DNA of 64,000 bases, taken from positions 2,603,486-2,667,485 of the forward strand of contig NW_006921540.1 of assembly GCF_000340215.1 (NCBI RefSeq), written 5' to 3'. Shown here in pieces: positions 1 through 10,358 of this stretch. The stretch is from Pseudocercospora fijiensis CIRAD86. Lineage: Eukaryota; Ascomycota; Dothideomycetes; Mycosphaerellales; Mycosphaerellaceae. The notes under the pieces are model-generated. The model was not told the origin of the DNA and did no database searches. It was given only the letters and a program-made list of their open reading frames with translations. Both the position numbers and the translations under genes were made by a program. Within the stretch, counting starts at the first letter, position 1, and each line of letters opens with the position of its first letter.

Positions 1-1437
1 TGTCATCCTGTCCACAAATTTCTTCAGAATGAGTGGAAAGGTGGTGAAGGGTCGACACTTGTGACAAGCCAAAATCAGATATCTGCGTGTGGGAGCGACT
101 CGTGGGCAGTGGAGTACCCACCTGCAGGTCCCACTTTGGCCCATACTCCGTTCTGACCTCACATGACACCGATGCGGGCGATTGCTGGGGTTATCGTAGG
201 GAGACCAGAGGCCCAAAGTTCTGAAACCAGACGGCAGGCTGTGTTGAAGAGTCTCAACCACAGACTTGTATAGGTCGAGACCACCGCGTGACAAGATGGT
301 GATGCTCTCCAATGAGATTGGCAGAGAGTATCTAGCGATTTTGAAGTCGGCCCAAGCCTTCTCACCTTTGAGTACGGCTTCATCTATTACCAACCTTCTG
401 AGTCTCTCAAATCCATCACACGGATGACGCAGGTGTGGTGTTTTGACTTTCAAGAAGTGACCGATTGAGAGAATGATCAAAGTTCTCAAGGTTTGTCGGT
501 GGTGTTGGAGGCCCACATATAGATTTCGCAGATCAATTTCGAGTTCTCGGGGCTTGGGTTCCACTGCGCGGCCGAATGAGACCGAGAACAGTTTCAAAGG
601 GCCTGATGCCTCGAGGAGGCCTGATAATTTTGCAGGATCCGTTTCGCAGTCGTACAAGTGCAGGCTAGTGCATGCTCGAAGATCAAGTGCGGACATGTTG
701 GATCCGATACCGCCGCTTCTCAAGCCTCTCAAAGTTATATCTTTCGCACATGCCATAGCGTGGAGGGCTGGATCGTCGGTGCTGATGGAGACGGCATGCT
801 GGAACAGAGGAGGAGGGACGCTCCTGCACCCATCTAGATACAATTGGTCTAGTACAGGGCGAGTCCTTCGCTTCGAAAAGATGTGCTTCAGACATTGGCC
901 TGGATGCGGACATTCCTTGCAGAAGTCCATTTCGGTCGTCCAGTCCAGCACTCTTTTGCCCGCGACCAGGTAGATTCTGCGCAGACCGCTCGCGAGATGT
1001 ACCAAGAGCAGACACTGCGCCAAGAAACAGCCAGCTCTCAAGGCCTTCATCCAAGATTGGTGTATAGAAGTGTTAACGAAAGGCTCGAGAGCATCTTTCC
1101 AGAACTCCAAGTCTTGCAGCGAGACATGAAGCTTCTTATGTGCCGCGGCTGCGAAATGTGCATGTCGTATGTGAGCTGCCAGGCTCGGCTGTTCGAAAAT
1201 CGTGGCCAAAAATTTCGTAGCTTGCCGGCTATAAGTGTCGAAGGTGTGAGAAAAACTTCCGTATAAGCGAGGCAGAGCGGCAAAGCGAAGCGGCCTGCAG
1301 ACGCAACTTATCGCTGCCAAAGACCTGATCGATTCTGCGGTGTACAGCACGCGGTTGTCTCGATATTTGTATTCGACGACCGCTTCCATGATCACGTCTA
1401 AAAGTTCGGGCGGTATGAGGTCCAGTCTCAGGGCCAT
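1..1437 (-). CDS. F-box-like protein, C-terminus beyond window
   Basis: The frame is open for 479 codons from the ATG at 1437-1435 to the left edge with no stop, and an in-frame TGA at 1447-1449 fixes this as the first Met. The N-terminus reads LIPPELLDVIMEAVVEY, then an alanine/leucine-rich stretch with SCVCRPLRFAALPRLY, the usual shape of a fungal F-box-like domain in the first 60 residues. A Cys/His cluster (CKECPHPGQC) lies near residue 170; the rest alternates leucine-rich segments. By family analogy it would recruit a substrate to an SCF ubiquitin ligase, but no partner can be read. A small intron near 100-170 cannot be excluded, since the reading there is less protein-like. The gene is divergent from the transhydrogenase. 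Confidence 0.55.
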   Translation of the reverse strand, partial: MALRLDLIPPELLDVIMEAVVEYKYRDNRVLYTAESIRSLAAISCVCRPLRFAALPRLYGSFSHTFDTYSRQATKFLATIFEQPSLAAHIRHAHFAAAAHKKLHVSLQDLEFWKDALEPFVNTSIHQSWMKALRAGCFLAQCLLLVHLASGLRRIYLVAGKRVLDWTTEMDFCKECPHPGQCLKHIFSKRRTRPVLDQLYLDGCRSVPPPLFQHAVSISTDDPALHAMACAKDITLRGLRSGGIGSNMSALDLRACTSLHLYDCETDPAKLSGLLEASGPLKLFSVSFGRAVEPKPRELEIDLRNLYVGLQHHRQTLRTLIILSIGHFLKVKTPHLRHPCDGFERLRRLVIDEAVLKGEKAWADFKIARYSLPISLESITILSRGGLDLYKSVVETLQHSLPSGFRTLGLWSPYDNPSNRPHRCHVRSERSMGQSGTCRWVLHCPRVAPTRRYLILACHKCRPFTTFPLILKKFVDRMT

Positions 1438-2158
1438 TTGACGATTTCACAGGGCGAAGAGAAGCCATCGTAGGACGAGCAGTGATTGAACATTATATAT
1501 AGATATCTCCACGTGGCGACTGCATAAAATGTCAGAACGAATGGATATTTGCTTACTTACGTGCTGCTGCAGTGCTGCGAATGGGCTCGCGCGACGCGTG
1601 TGGACCGTCGTCCAGAAACCATCTCCAAACCATCACGTTCCGCAAGCTTTGTCATATACTCTCAAGCAGCGTGATCAGTGAAATGAGCCACGCGAGAAAA
1701 GCAGCAATGTTGTGGTATGCAGCGTGGAGAGGCGTCATGGAGAAGCTGGAGCAAGGCGAGGCCCGTGCACGGCTCGGCGGCAGCGGCTCCACACTGGGGT
1801 GCAGTAGAGTAGCGGCTTCGGTACTCCACTTCGATGCTTCCTCTACCAAAATCGCGCTGAGGTCGTCTGAGTCGCGCGGGGTGTGCTTGGCCTTGGCCTT
1901 GGGGGAACTGTCTCGGCTGAAGAGGTACCTTCTCCTGCTGCCGAATCTTACTTCCTGCGTCTACGCGTGTCGTGGCGCGTTCCACTGCGTCTGCACACTG
2001 GGCTTCTCCAGGAAGGAGCAACAAAGCTGCCAAAGTCATCTGCTCGAAGCTCTAGCTGTGTGGTTGGAACGTGTCATACGAAGCAGGAAGCCCGTTCTTC
2101 GACCAAAGCAGGGGCCCGGCTCACGCGGACGATACATGATCAAGACCACATCGCCACA
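1438..2158. promoter_or_regulatory. Divergent intergenic region, F-box-like gene / transhydrogenase
   Basis: About 720 bases separate the two divergent start codons. A TATA-like run (attatatatagatat, about 1491-1505) sits some 55-70 bases upstream of the F-box-like ATG. ORFs of 60-200 codons run across both strands here but overlap one another and have no recognisable content. The transhydrogenase frame is open from about 1880 without an ATG, so a spliced upstream leader exon is possible. Confidence 0.4.
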
Positions 2159-5100
2159 ATGTGGCCTGGATGCGGATGCGGGCCGTGGAGGCCATTGACT
2201 TCATCGCTGCTCCCGCCGAAGCAGAGTCTGTTATGTGCATTCGTGCCGACAAGGCCGCTATACCAGAGCTCGCGAAGATGTCAAGGAGCTGCAGCAGCGG
2301 CTCAAGCACCGCGCAGTGAGCCGGCCGAGGAGCACGTTGAGGAGGTCAAGACTGTCCCGTATGCCGAACTTACCATTGGCGTGCCTCTCGAGGTTCGCAC
2401 CGGCGAGAGGAGAGTTGCCATCACGCCTCAGAATGCAAAACTCCTGCTCAAGAAAGGCTTCAAGCAGATCCTGGTCGAGCATGGCGCGGGATTCCAGGCT
2501 CAGTTCTCGGCCCACGAGTATGAGGAAGCAGGCGCCACGATGGTGAACGCCAGTCGAGTCTGGTTTGACAGCGACATCATATTGAAAGTCCGGCCTCCCC
2601 GCCTGAGAAGTACCATGGCATCGCCCAACAACTTCCTTCAAGGATTCAAGGCAGGCGGTGTGTTGATCTCCATTCTACAGCCGAATCTTGAGAGGAACAA
2701 GAAGATCGTAGATGCCGCGGTCCAGAAGAAGATCACCACCTTTGCTATGGACCAGATTCCTCGGATCACGAGAGCGCAGACCTTTGATGTTCTGTCCAGC
2801 ATGGCGAATATTGCTGGATACAAGGCGGTGTTAGAAGCGAGTAACCACTTCGGCAGATACTTGACTGGCCAGACCACGGCCGCAGGAAAGATACCACCTG
2901 GCAAGGTTTTGGTCATTGGAGCCGGTGTTGCTGGTCTCAGTGCCATTGCTACGGCGAGACGAATGGGAGCCATCGTTCGTGGTTTCGATACCAGATCTGC
3001 GGCTCGCGAGCAAGTCCAATCCCTCGGAGCAGAGTTCATCGAAGTCGAGATCAAAGAAGATGGATCCGGAGGTGGAGGCTACGCCAAGACCATGTCTAAG
3101 GAGTTCATCGAGGCGGAGATGAAGCTTTTCATGGAGCAGGCGAAGGACGTCGACATCATAATCACTACCGCCCTGATTCCTGGAAAGCCTGCACCGACTT
3201 TGATCACCGAGGAGATGGTCGCCGCTATGAAGCCCGGATCCGTGATTGTTGACTTGGCTGCTGAGAATGGAGGCAACTGCGAGGTCACAGTTCCTGGAGA
3301 ACTTATCCATTATCAGGGAGTCACTGTAATCGGATACACGGATCTGCCATCTCGATTGCCAACTCAAGCTTCAACATTGTACTCCAACAATATCACCAAG
3401 TTCCTGCTTTCGATGTCGCCCAAGGAAGGTCATTTCGGAATCGACTTGAATGACGAAGTGGTGAGAAGATCTATCGTCACTTACAATGGTGAGCTTCTGC
3501 CGGCTCTCCCGCCTGTCGCTCCGCCTGCACCACCACCTGTCAAGGAGGAAGTCAAAGAGGAGGAAGTCGTTGCGCTTACTCCATGGCAGAAGGCTGTTCG
3601 TGAAGTTGGAGTCGTTACTGGTGGCATGACCACTGCGCTGGCACTCGGCAAGGCGACAGGTCCACTATTCATGAGCAACTTCTTCACCTTCGCTCTTGCA
3701 GGTCTGATTGGCTATCGGGTTGTCTGGGGCGTCGCTCCTGCTCTGCACTCACCTCTCATGTCCGTCACCAACGCCATCTCTGGCATGGTCGGTATTGGTG
3801 GCTTCTTCATCATGGGAGGAGGATACTTGCCACAAACAGTGCCACAGGTGCTCGGTGCCGCCTCCGTTTTGCTGGCCTTTGTCAATATCACTGGAGGATT
3901 CGTGATCACGAAGCGCATGCTGGACATGTTCAGACGACCTACAGATCCTCCTGAATATCCCTGGCTGTACGCTATCCCGGGTGTCCTCTTCGGTGGTGGT
4001 TTCATTGCTGCGACCACCACAGGCATGGCCGGCCTGGTACAAGCTGGATATCTCGTCAGCTCAGTTCTCTGCATTGGTTCATTGACTGGCCTGGCCTCGC
4101 AGGTTACAGCAAGATCTGGCAACCTGCTGGGTATCTTGGGTGTCAGCTCTGGTGTTCTGGCCTCGCTAGCTGCAGTCGGGCTTCCCATGGAATCACTGAT
4201 TCAGCTCCTTGGTGTTGCAGGTATCGGAAGCTTAGTCGGAGCGCTCATCGGTCGTCGTATCAGTCCAACTGAGCTACCCCAGACCGTGGCAGCACTGCAT
4301 TCCGTCGTCGGTCTCGCAGCAGTCTTGACTAGTATCGGTGCCATCATGGCCTCTATCAACCATCTCGACATGACGCATATGGTCTCCGGATACCTCGGTG
4401 TCCTAATCGGAGGCGTAACCTTCACCGGCTCAATCGTCGCTTTCCTAAAACTCGCCGGCAAAATGTCATCTCGTCCAACAATCCTCCCAGGCCGCCACCT
4501 CATCAACGCCAGCATGCTAACCGCAAACGTCGCAACAATGGGCGCCTTCTGCGCCTTCGCCCCAGGAGCACCAGCCATAGCAGTCGCCTGCCTCGGCGCC
4601 AACACTGCCCTCAGTTTCGCCAAAGGCTTCACAACCACCGCAGGAATCGGCGGCGCAGACATGCCCGTCGTCATCACCGTCTTAAACGCCTACTCCGGCT
4701 TCGCCCTCGTAGCGGAAGGCTTCATGCTAAACTCCCCCATCCTCACAACCGTCGGCTCCCTCATCGGCGTCTCCGGCTCAATCCTATCATACATAATGTG
4801 CACAGCCATGAACCGCAGCCTAACCAACGTCCTCTTCGGCGGAATCTCCGCGCCCACATCCACCGACCAAAAAATCGAAGGCGAAATCACAAAAACCACA
4901 CTCGAAGAAACGGTCGAAACTCTACGCAATGCCCAGAAAGTCGTCATTGTCGTCGGCTACGGCATGGCCGTCGCCAAAGCCCAATATCCCATCGCGGAAA
5001 TCGTGAGTATGTTGAGAAGTATGGGCGTGGAAGTGAAATTCGCAATCCATCCTGTGGCCGGAAGAATGCCGGGACAATGTAATGTCCTCCTCGCCGAAGC

Positions 5101-5476
5101 CTCGGTTCCATACGATATCGTTTTGGAAATGGATGAGATCAATGAAGAAGGTTTTGATGATGTGGATTTGACGTTAGTCATTGGGGCTAACGATACTGTG
5201 AATCCTATTGCTTTGAGGAAGGATAGGTGAGTCGACACGTGGAAGTGTGGGTGTCTAGGTTTTTTTGCTGACGTTGTGTGTAGTCCGATTGCCGGGATGC
5301 CGATTATTGATGCGTACAAGTCGAAACAGGTCATTGTGATGAAACGGGGGATGGGATCTGGGTATGCGGATATTCCGAATCCTATGTTCTTCCAGCCGAA
5401 TACGAAGATGTTGTTTGGTGATGCAAAGGCGACTTGTGATGCTATTCGGGCTGCTTTGGCGGATGCACCGAAGTGA
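2159..5476 (+). CDS. NNT: Proton-translocating NAD(P) transhydrogenase, mitochondrial
   Basis: Two exons, 2159-5226 and 5284-5476, give 1086 residues; the 57-nt intron (gtgagt...tgtgtag) restores LRKD-SPIAGMP. It catalyses hydride transfer between NADH and NADP+ coupled to proton entry across the inner membrane, supplying mitochondrial NADPH. Order: an Arg/Ser-containing presequence (1 to about 45); domain I, AlaDH/PNT-like, with [18 protein letters not shown] near 257; a Pro/Glu linker ([19 protein letters not shown]) near 450; a long hydrophobic domain II; and domain III with [12 protein letters not shown] near 928, [10 protein letters not shown] near 965 and [10 protein letters not shown] near 1007. 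All three domains are on one chain, as in animals and most filamentous fungi. The start is the only ATG before domain I in this frame. Third-codon composition changes abruptly near 4390 and 4990. Confidence 0.93.
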
Positions 5477-5861
5477 GATTTTTAGGTAGTAGCTCAGATA
5501 TTTGCATGGCACTGTTATATTGGGTTGGGGTGTATATGGCGTATGTTGATCATTTTGCATTTGATTTTGAGGGACAGCAAATGGAGAGAGATTGGAAGTC
5601 GAAAGCGGTGAAGAGGAAGCTTGATAAATGGAGTCATGCACTTTCCGGTTCATGTCGGCGTCTTTCTCCGAATCCAATGTTTCTGCGCGCCTCATTTGTT
5701 GAGCGCTTTGCTCAGTACTTGGTCTCATCTACTTCGTGTCAACGTCTCCTCTTAGCGAACATAGCAAACCCGGCTGTGTGATGCTACCTGCTCAACCCGG
5801 CGAAATGCTCAGCCGTCTCTCAATGCCCTCAACGCCGCCCGCTTCGTCATGAAATGCGGTT
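5477..5861. other. Convergent 3' intergenic region
   Basis: This 385-base stretch lies between the convergent ends of the transhydrogenase and ULA1. Short frames exist on both strands, but none has recognisable protein character. Nothing else seen. Confidence 0.5.
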
Positions 5862-7620
5862 TCAAATCCGTCCCACCCAAGTCCGACTGGTGATGCCATC
5901 GAAGACGCAAGTATTGTCGATAGGAACATACTGCTTTGTGATCACTTTGATCACTTCCTGAGCGATTAGACCACCCGATAGCGAAGCAACATTGTGCAAT
6001 TCGCCGCCGCCTGCACGTGCAAGCTCGCGGGCGTAGTTGCCTACAGAGGTCTTGATGTTGGAGTACTCTGGATCCTCAATCCGCGTTCCTGCTTCATTGA
6101 TGATAGAATCGACGACAGTCTGAGCTATTTCGGCTAGCTTTTCGGCATCTTGTTCGTAGTCGTGGGCACCAGCAGCTTGCAGTGCAGGTCCGCCGGGCAC
6201 AGCTGGGCCAGAGCTGTGGCTGGCTGCGAAGAGGTCCCATGCATAGAAGGCAATGTAAAGGCCGACGAGACTCTCGGGATTGGTGAGCTGGTTGCAGAGG
6301 AACTTAGCCCGGTCGCCGAAAGTGGCCTTGATGCCGGGTGTGGCGATCTTGAAAGGTCGGCCACGGACGAGAGAGATGTGAGCAGCTCCTTTGCAGAAGT
6401 TCTCGACGTCAGCTTCTGAAATAACCAGATCCGAGGCACGCCCCGTCTCTGCTTCGATACTGCGGACAATGGTCAAGACTTCGGCGGCATCTTTCCGAGC
6501 TTTTTGCTTGTAGATGTTTTGCAGCTGGATGTATGTGTCTGATTGAGCTTTCATGTCAGGAACAGCTCCAGGAAGTGGTAGCTCGCCGTGCTTAGCGTAG
6601 AACTGGGATACTGCATTTGCAATGAGCCAGAAAGGTGGCGATGTGGATGTCAGTGAGTCCACTTCAGGCGCTTTGAAAATCTCCCGCACAGAAGATGGCG
6701 GTGTTGGAGGATTCAGTGTCTTGAGCACGGCCGCACAAGCCTCGTCAAAGTTCTCTTCGCTCGGGCTGCCTGAGCGAACCAGACTTCGGAATGCCGTCTT
6801 CTCTTTGTATGATTCTGGTAGCTTTCCGTGTTGCTTCTTCCACTCTTCGAGATAATGTAGCAGCAAGCACACGTATGGTATATGAGCGAATTCATCCTCT
6901 TTCATCGTGGACATGTTTGCAGTCTTTCTCCGCGCAAAGTCGAGTAACTCCGGCCATGGTGTTAATAGGCGAAGATCGGTCGTGGCAGTAGGATCTGGAT
7001 GCGTTTCGACAATCGGGAATGCAGATGGTAGGCAGAGCGAGAAATGGCTGAAGTAGCCAAGCGAGTGGATGTAGAAGGCGGGGATGTCGCGTTTTTGCAG
7101 GTGTTCACTGATCAGCGCGAGAACAGTAGGATCGATGGGTGCGGCGATCAGGACGAGGTTATAGGAAGCGAAGAGATTATCCTTGGTTGCATAGCTCTCA
7201 AGCGGTTCGGTGATGAAGTTGCCTTGGACATCAGGGTTGAGCTCCGTCAAGTACTTGGCTGTCTCTTCTGCGCGGAATTTGCCCAACGACGAGTCTTCTA
7301 GGAAGAAGTTGACGCCCAGATCTGCTTCTGAGACCAAAGCCGAGTCGAGGATGGTGAACTGGCCGACCCCAGGCAAGACGATGTTCTTGAGCGTTTCGAC
7401 GCCTGTCACGCCTGGTCCATTGTTGATGAGAAGGATGTGCGATTCTTCCAGAGCGATTTGACCAGTTGCGCCCTAGCCATTTTAGCCATGTGCAGCCACA
7501 GCAATTGAAGCCATGTTCACTCACCCAAAGCCTCAGTTGCCGGTCGTACTTTCTCTCCTTCGCCGTCGGCAAGTCTTGCAGAGGCGGCGGAACCTCCTTC
7601 ACCGGGCTCACAGCCGCCAT
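5862..7620 (-). CDS. ULA1: NEDD8-activating enzyme E1 regulatory subunit
   Basis: Two exons, 7620-7525 and 7472-5862, give 568 residues. The 52-nt intron follows KYDRQLRLW, the conserved opening of E1 regulatory subunits, and the join continues GATGQIALEESHILLINN. The subunit pairs with the UBA3 catalytic chain to adenylate NEDD8/Rub1 for cullin neddylation. Visible landmarks are NGPGVTGVETLKNIVLPGVG (the adenylation-fold nucleotide region without a catalytic Cys), FFLEDSSLGKFRAEETAKYL, and the C-terminal SLSGGLIAQEVIKVITKQY and NTCVFDGITSRTW. Length matches APPBP1/NAE1 (about 530). The ATG at 7620 is chosen because the longer frame upstream begins only at a GTG. Confidence 0.93.
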
Positions 7621-7910
7621 CTTGAGCCTTTTGTGCACTGGCGACTCCACGTTGAATATCTGCTCAAGGAGCACTAAAGGACTGTGTCATGTAAAGGATT
7701 GTGGTTGTGTGCCATGTACCTGAGAGCTTGGTTCAGGCACAGGCCAAACGCGAACAAGCGACTCTGGAGCTTCGCGGGGTGATGATGACATAATGTTCGC
7801 GCCAAGATGTATACTCTCCTATTTCCTATTATTACTCCCTACATTGCTATTAATTCCAGCTAGCTAGACAAAGAATGTACTGTGGCATGCTCGAAATCAG
7901 ATTAGAGCAA

Positions 7911-8822
7911 TTACGAGGAGATAAAATCTTGAACGATCTGGTTAAATCGTTTCGGATTCTCCCAGAACACGAAGTGACTGCCCAACTCTTCTGCTGTGAA
8001 TGTATACGTCGTAGCGCCTGGGATTTGGGTGGCTGCCCAGTTGATACCAGTCGCATTATTTATGCTGACCGCTCCAGAAAGCACCTTTGTAGGAATGTTG
8101 ATAGTTGGAAGTAGGTCTCGCCAGTCTGCGGAGGCGTGATTGATCAACAAAGTTGCGGCGTTGCTGTCGCTCATTTTCAAGTTCTGTGCTAACATCCAAT
8201 CCAAGTCGTGTTGAGAGATCTCCTTCGTGAACATGCTGGTAATTAATGGTCTCAGTTCGCTCGACAGGTTGGCGGACAAGGTATACACCCGAGAGGGCTC
8301 GAACAAGGCGCACGACCATGTGTCGCGTTGAGCTTGGGTCCAGGTTGGATCTTGTACGAGAACGGAGCACTGATCTGCGATTACGAAGCTTTTCATCCGC
8401 CATCGTTGCTTGGGATACTGATCCCATAGCGCCCAGGTTACGGAAGAGCCCATGGAATGTGCGATGATGGTAACATTGCGAAGGTCCAGGCCAGTCAGAA
8501 TGTCTTTGAGGTCTGCACCAAATCTAGACAGTCGATATCCATAGTGAGGCTTCTCCGAGTCCCCGTGACCGCGATAGTCATATGCCGTCACCCGGTAGCC
8601 AGCCTGGGAAAAATGTTCGACCTGCTTCTTCCACTGGGCGGCAGTTTGGCGCCAGCCTGGGATAAACAGTAGTGCGTGGCCATTAGCCGGTCCAGCCTGT
8701 ATGACGGCCAGCCGGACCCCATCGGATGTCGTGACATTGCGCACACTCGAGCTTTCGGCAGCGTGGCACGCTATCGACCAGCACGCAAGGAGGATGTTTG
8801 TGAACAGAGCTGTGAAGTGCAT
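7911..8822 (-). CDS. Secreted alpha/beta-hydrolase fold protein
   Basis: The protein has 303 residues from the ATG at 8822; the longer frame upstream lacks signal-peptide character, whereas MHFTALFTNILLACWSIACH is a typical secretion signal. Alpha/beta-hydrolase landmarks in order: LLFIPGWRQTAAQWKKQ (oxyanion-side strand and loop), YDYRGHGDSEKP, the nucleophile elbow AHSMGSS, and a late His in EELGSHFVFWENPKRFN with a C-terminal helix. The set resembles haloperoxidase or epoxide-hydrolase-like esterases; the substrate cannot be deduced. It is divergent from the SDR gene 519 bases away, with the Zn2Cys6 regulator beyond that. Confidence 0.8.
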   Translation of the reverse strand: MHFTALFTNILLACWSIACHAAESSSVRNVTTSDGVRLAVIQAGPANGHALLFIPGWRQTAAQWKKQVEHFSQAGYRVTAYDYRGHGDSEKPHYGYRLSRFGADLKDILTGLDLRNVTIIAHSMGSSVTWALWDQYPKQRWRMKSFVIADQCSVLVQDPTWTQAQRDTWSCALFEPSRVYTLSANLSSELRPLITSMFTKEISQHDLDWMLAQNLKMSDSNAATLLINHASADWRDLLPTINIPTKVLSGAVSINNATGINWAATQIPGATTYTFTAEELGSHFVFWENPKRFNQIVQDFISS

Positions 8823-9341
8823 TATTACGAGGTTATGGGCCGAAGTCAGACCATGTGCAACGACTCGGGAGTTTATAGAAGCCCCAGACGATGATGAAGA
8901 TAGCAGGTCGAGTGGAACAAGCCCCTCCCATGCGGGAGAAGATGGCCATATAACTTGCCATGGGTTGCATAGTGTCAATGCTCAATAATAATGCATGGAG
9001 GACGGCGAAGATGAGGGGAGCATGTCCTTGTTCGGAGAGAGGACGTCCAGACGTCGAAGACAATAATAATGTGGGGGAGAACAGTGCAACTCCGAAAATT
9101 GTGCTAGCTATATATGGTTAGTGCCAAATCCTCCTCACATGCCCGCGGGCATCGGGCATCACGCATCCCCCCGTCGACCGTGATGCTAGGCTTTGAAAGG
9201 CCGAAGACATTGACAATGTGATGACAATAATAATGATGAGGCTATACAGTGCTGTGGAAGCACTTATATCCTATGTGGCCCGCAGCCGCGTGTCAGCATG
9301 TCCATCGTACCTACGCTCGGGCACCTGGCACGTCTCAAATT
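8823..9341. promoter_or_regulatory. Divergent promoter region, hydrolase / SDR
   Basis: This 519-base spacer lies between the divergent hydrolase and SDR starts. It holds a TATA-like run (gctatatatgg, about 9107-9117) and repeated short caataataat tracts near 8985, 9060 and 9225. An ATG at 9273 in the SDR frame would add 23 residues and shorten the spacer. Confidence 0.4.
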
Positions 9342-10160
9342 ATGGATGAATTCCCAACCTATCCGGATCTACGACAGAAGGTCGCCCTTGTCATGGGCAT
9401 CGGGCAGACCACAAGCTGCAATCCAGAGGCTTGGGGCAATGGAGCAGCCATCGCACTCAGACTCTCACAAAACGACGCGTTCGTCTTTGGATGCGATTTG
9501 GACATGGCCGCAGCAGAGCGAACGAAATCCCGACTGCCGGGCCCATGCACGGTCATGGCCGCTGATGTGACATCTGCCACCGATGTCTCGCGCGTCGTCG
9601 ATACCTGTATATCCACCTACGGCCGCATAGACATCCTCATCAACAACGTCGGCTTCCCAGTTCAGGGAGATGCTGTGAGCTTACACGAGGGACTTTGGAA
9701 CTCGCAACTCCACATCAACCTCAACAGCGTCTACCTCGCCTGCCAAAAAGTCATACCTATAATGCAAGAGCAGGGCTGTGGATCAATCGTGAACAATTCC
9801 TCCATCGCAGGACTCCGATACCTAGGCAAGCCGCAGATCGCGTACAACACTGCCAAGGCCGCTGTTATGCACTTCACACGAGTGACAGCCGCCGCATTTG
9901 CCAAGGACGGTGTGCGTTTGAATTGTGTGGCTCCAGGACTGATATTGACACCCTTGGTAGAGGCAATGGAGTTCAGTCCTGATGAAGGGAAGAGAGAGAT
10001 GTTTCGGAAAGTGACCGAGCACAACGTGCCAATGGGCCACATGGGTACACCTTTTGATGTGGCCGATGCTGCTGTGTTCTTGGCAAGTGCAGCAGCAAAA
10101 TACATCACAGGACATACAATAGTTGTGGATGGAGGGTTGACCGTCTCCACGGGGACATAA
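9342..10160 (+). CDS. Short-chain dehydrogenase/reductase (SDR)
   Basis: The 272-residue protein is of classical SDR length. Landmarks: a variant nucleotide-binding turn (MGIGQTTSCNPEAWGNGAA, with an insertion between the usual glycines), CDLD after strand 2, ADVT (adenine-binding Asp), NNVG, the catalytic Ser in NNSSIAG, YNTAKAA (Tyr and Lys of YxxxK), the LNCVAPGLILTP loop, and the C-terminal ITGHTIVVDGG. It should be an NAD(P)-dependent oxidoreductase; the substrate is unknown. The ATG at 9342 gives MDEFPTYPDLRQKVALVMG; the ATG at 9273 is the alternative. It lies 198 bases ahead of a Zn2Cys6 factor on the same strand, a common arrangement for a target and its regulator. Confidence 0.85.
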   Translation: MDEFPTYPDLRQKVALVMGIGQTTSCNPEAWGNGAAIALRLSQNDAFVFGCDLDMAAAERTKSRLPGPCTVMAADVTSATDVSRVVDTCISTYGRIDILINNVGFPVQGDAVSLHEGLWNSQLHINLNSVYLACQKVIPIMQEQGCGSIVNNSSIAGLRYLGKPQIAYNTAKAAVMHFTRVTAAAFAKDGVRLNCVAPGLILTPLVEAMEFSPDEGKREMFRKVTEHNVPMGHMGTPFDVADAAVFLASAAAKYITGHTIVVDGGLTVSTGT

Positions 10161-10358
10161 ATGCCCATTGTCCAGTCTCGATCCGTTCCTGGATATCCAT
10201 AATAATCCATATGTACCAGCATCATGCTCTTATTAAAATCCCGGCTCGCCGAGGAGATTTGCGCGGGGTTGTTTACGACTCGCATCTCTCAACAAAAGTT
10301 CAATGGTGAAAAGTGCAAGTTGCAAGTTGCAACTGACCCGACAAGAGCAGAACATGCG

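Noticed and set aside
1572..2198. Plus-strand ORF of 208 codons upstream of the transhydrogenase
   Set aside because: It overlaps other frames on both strands, lacks family content, and its codons do not connect to domain I.
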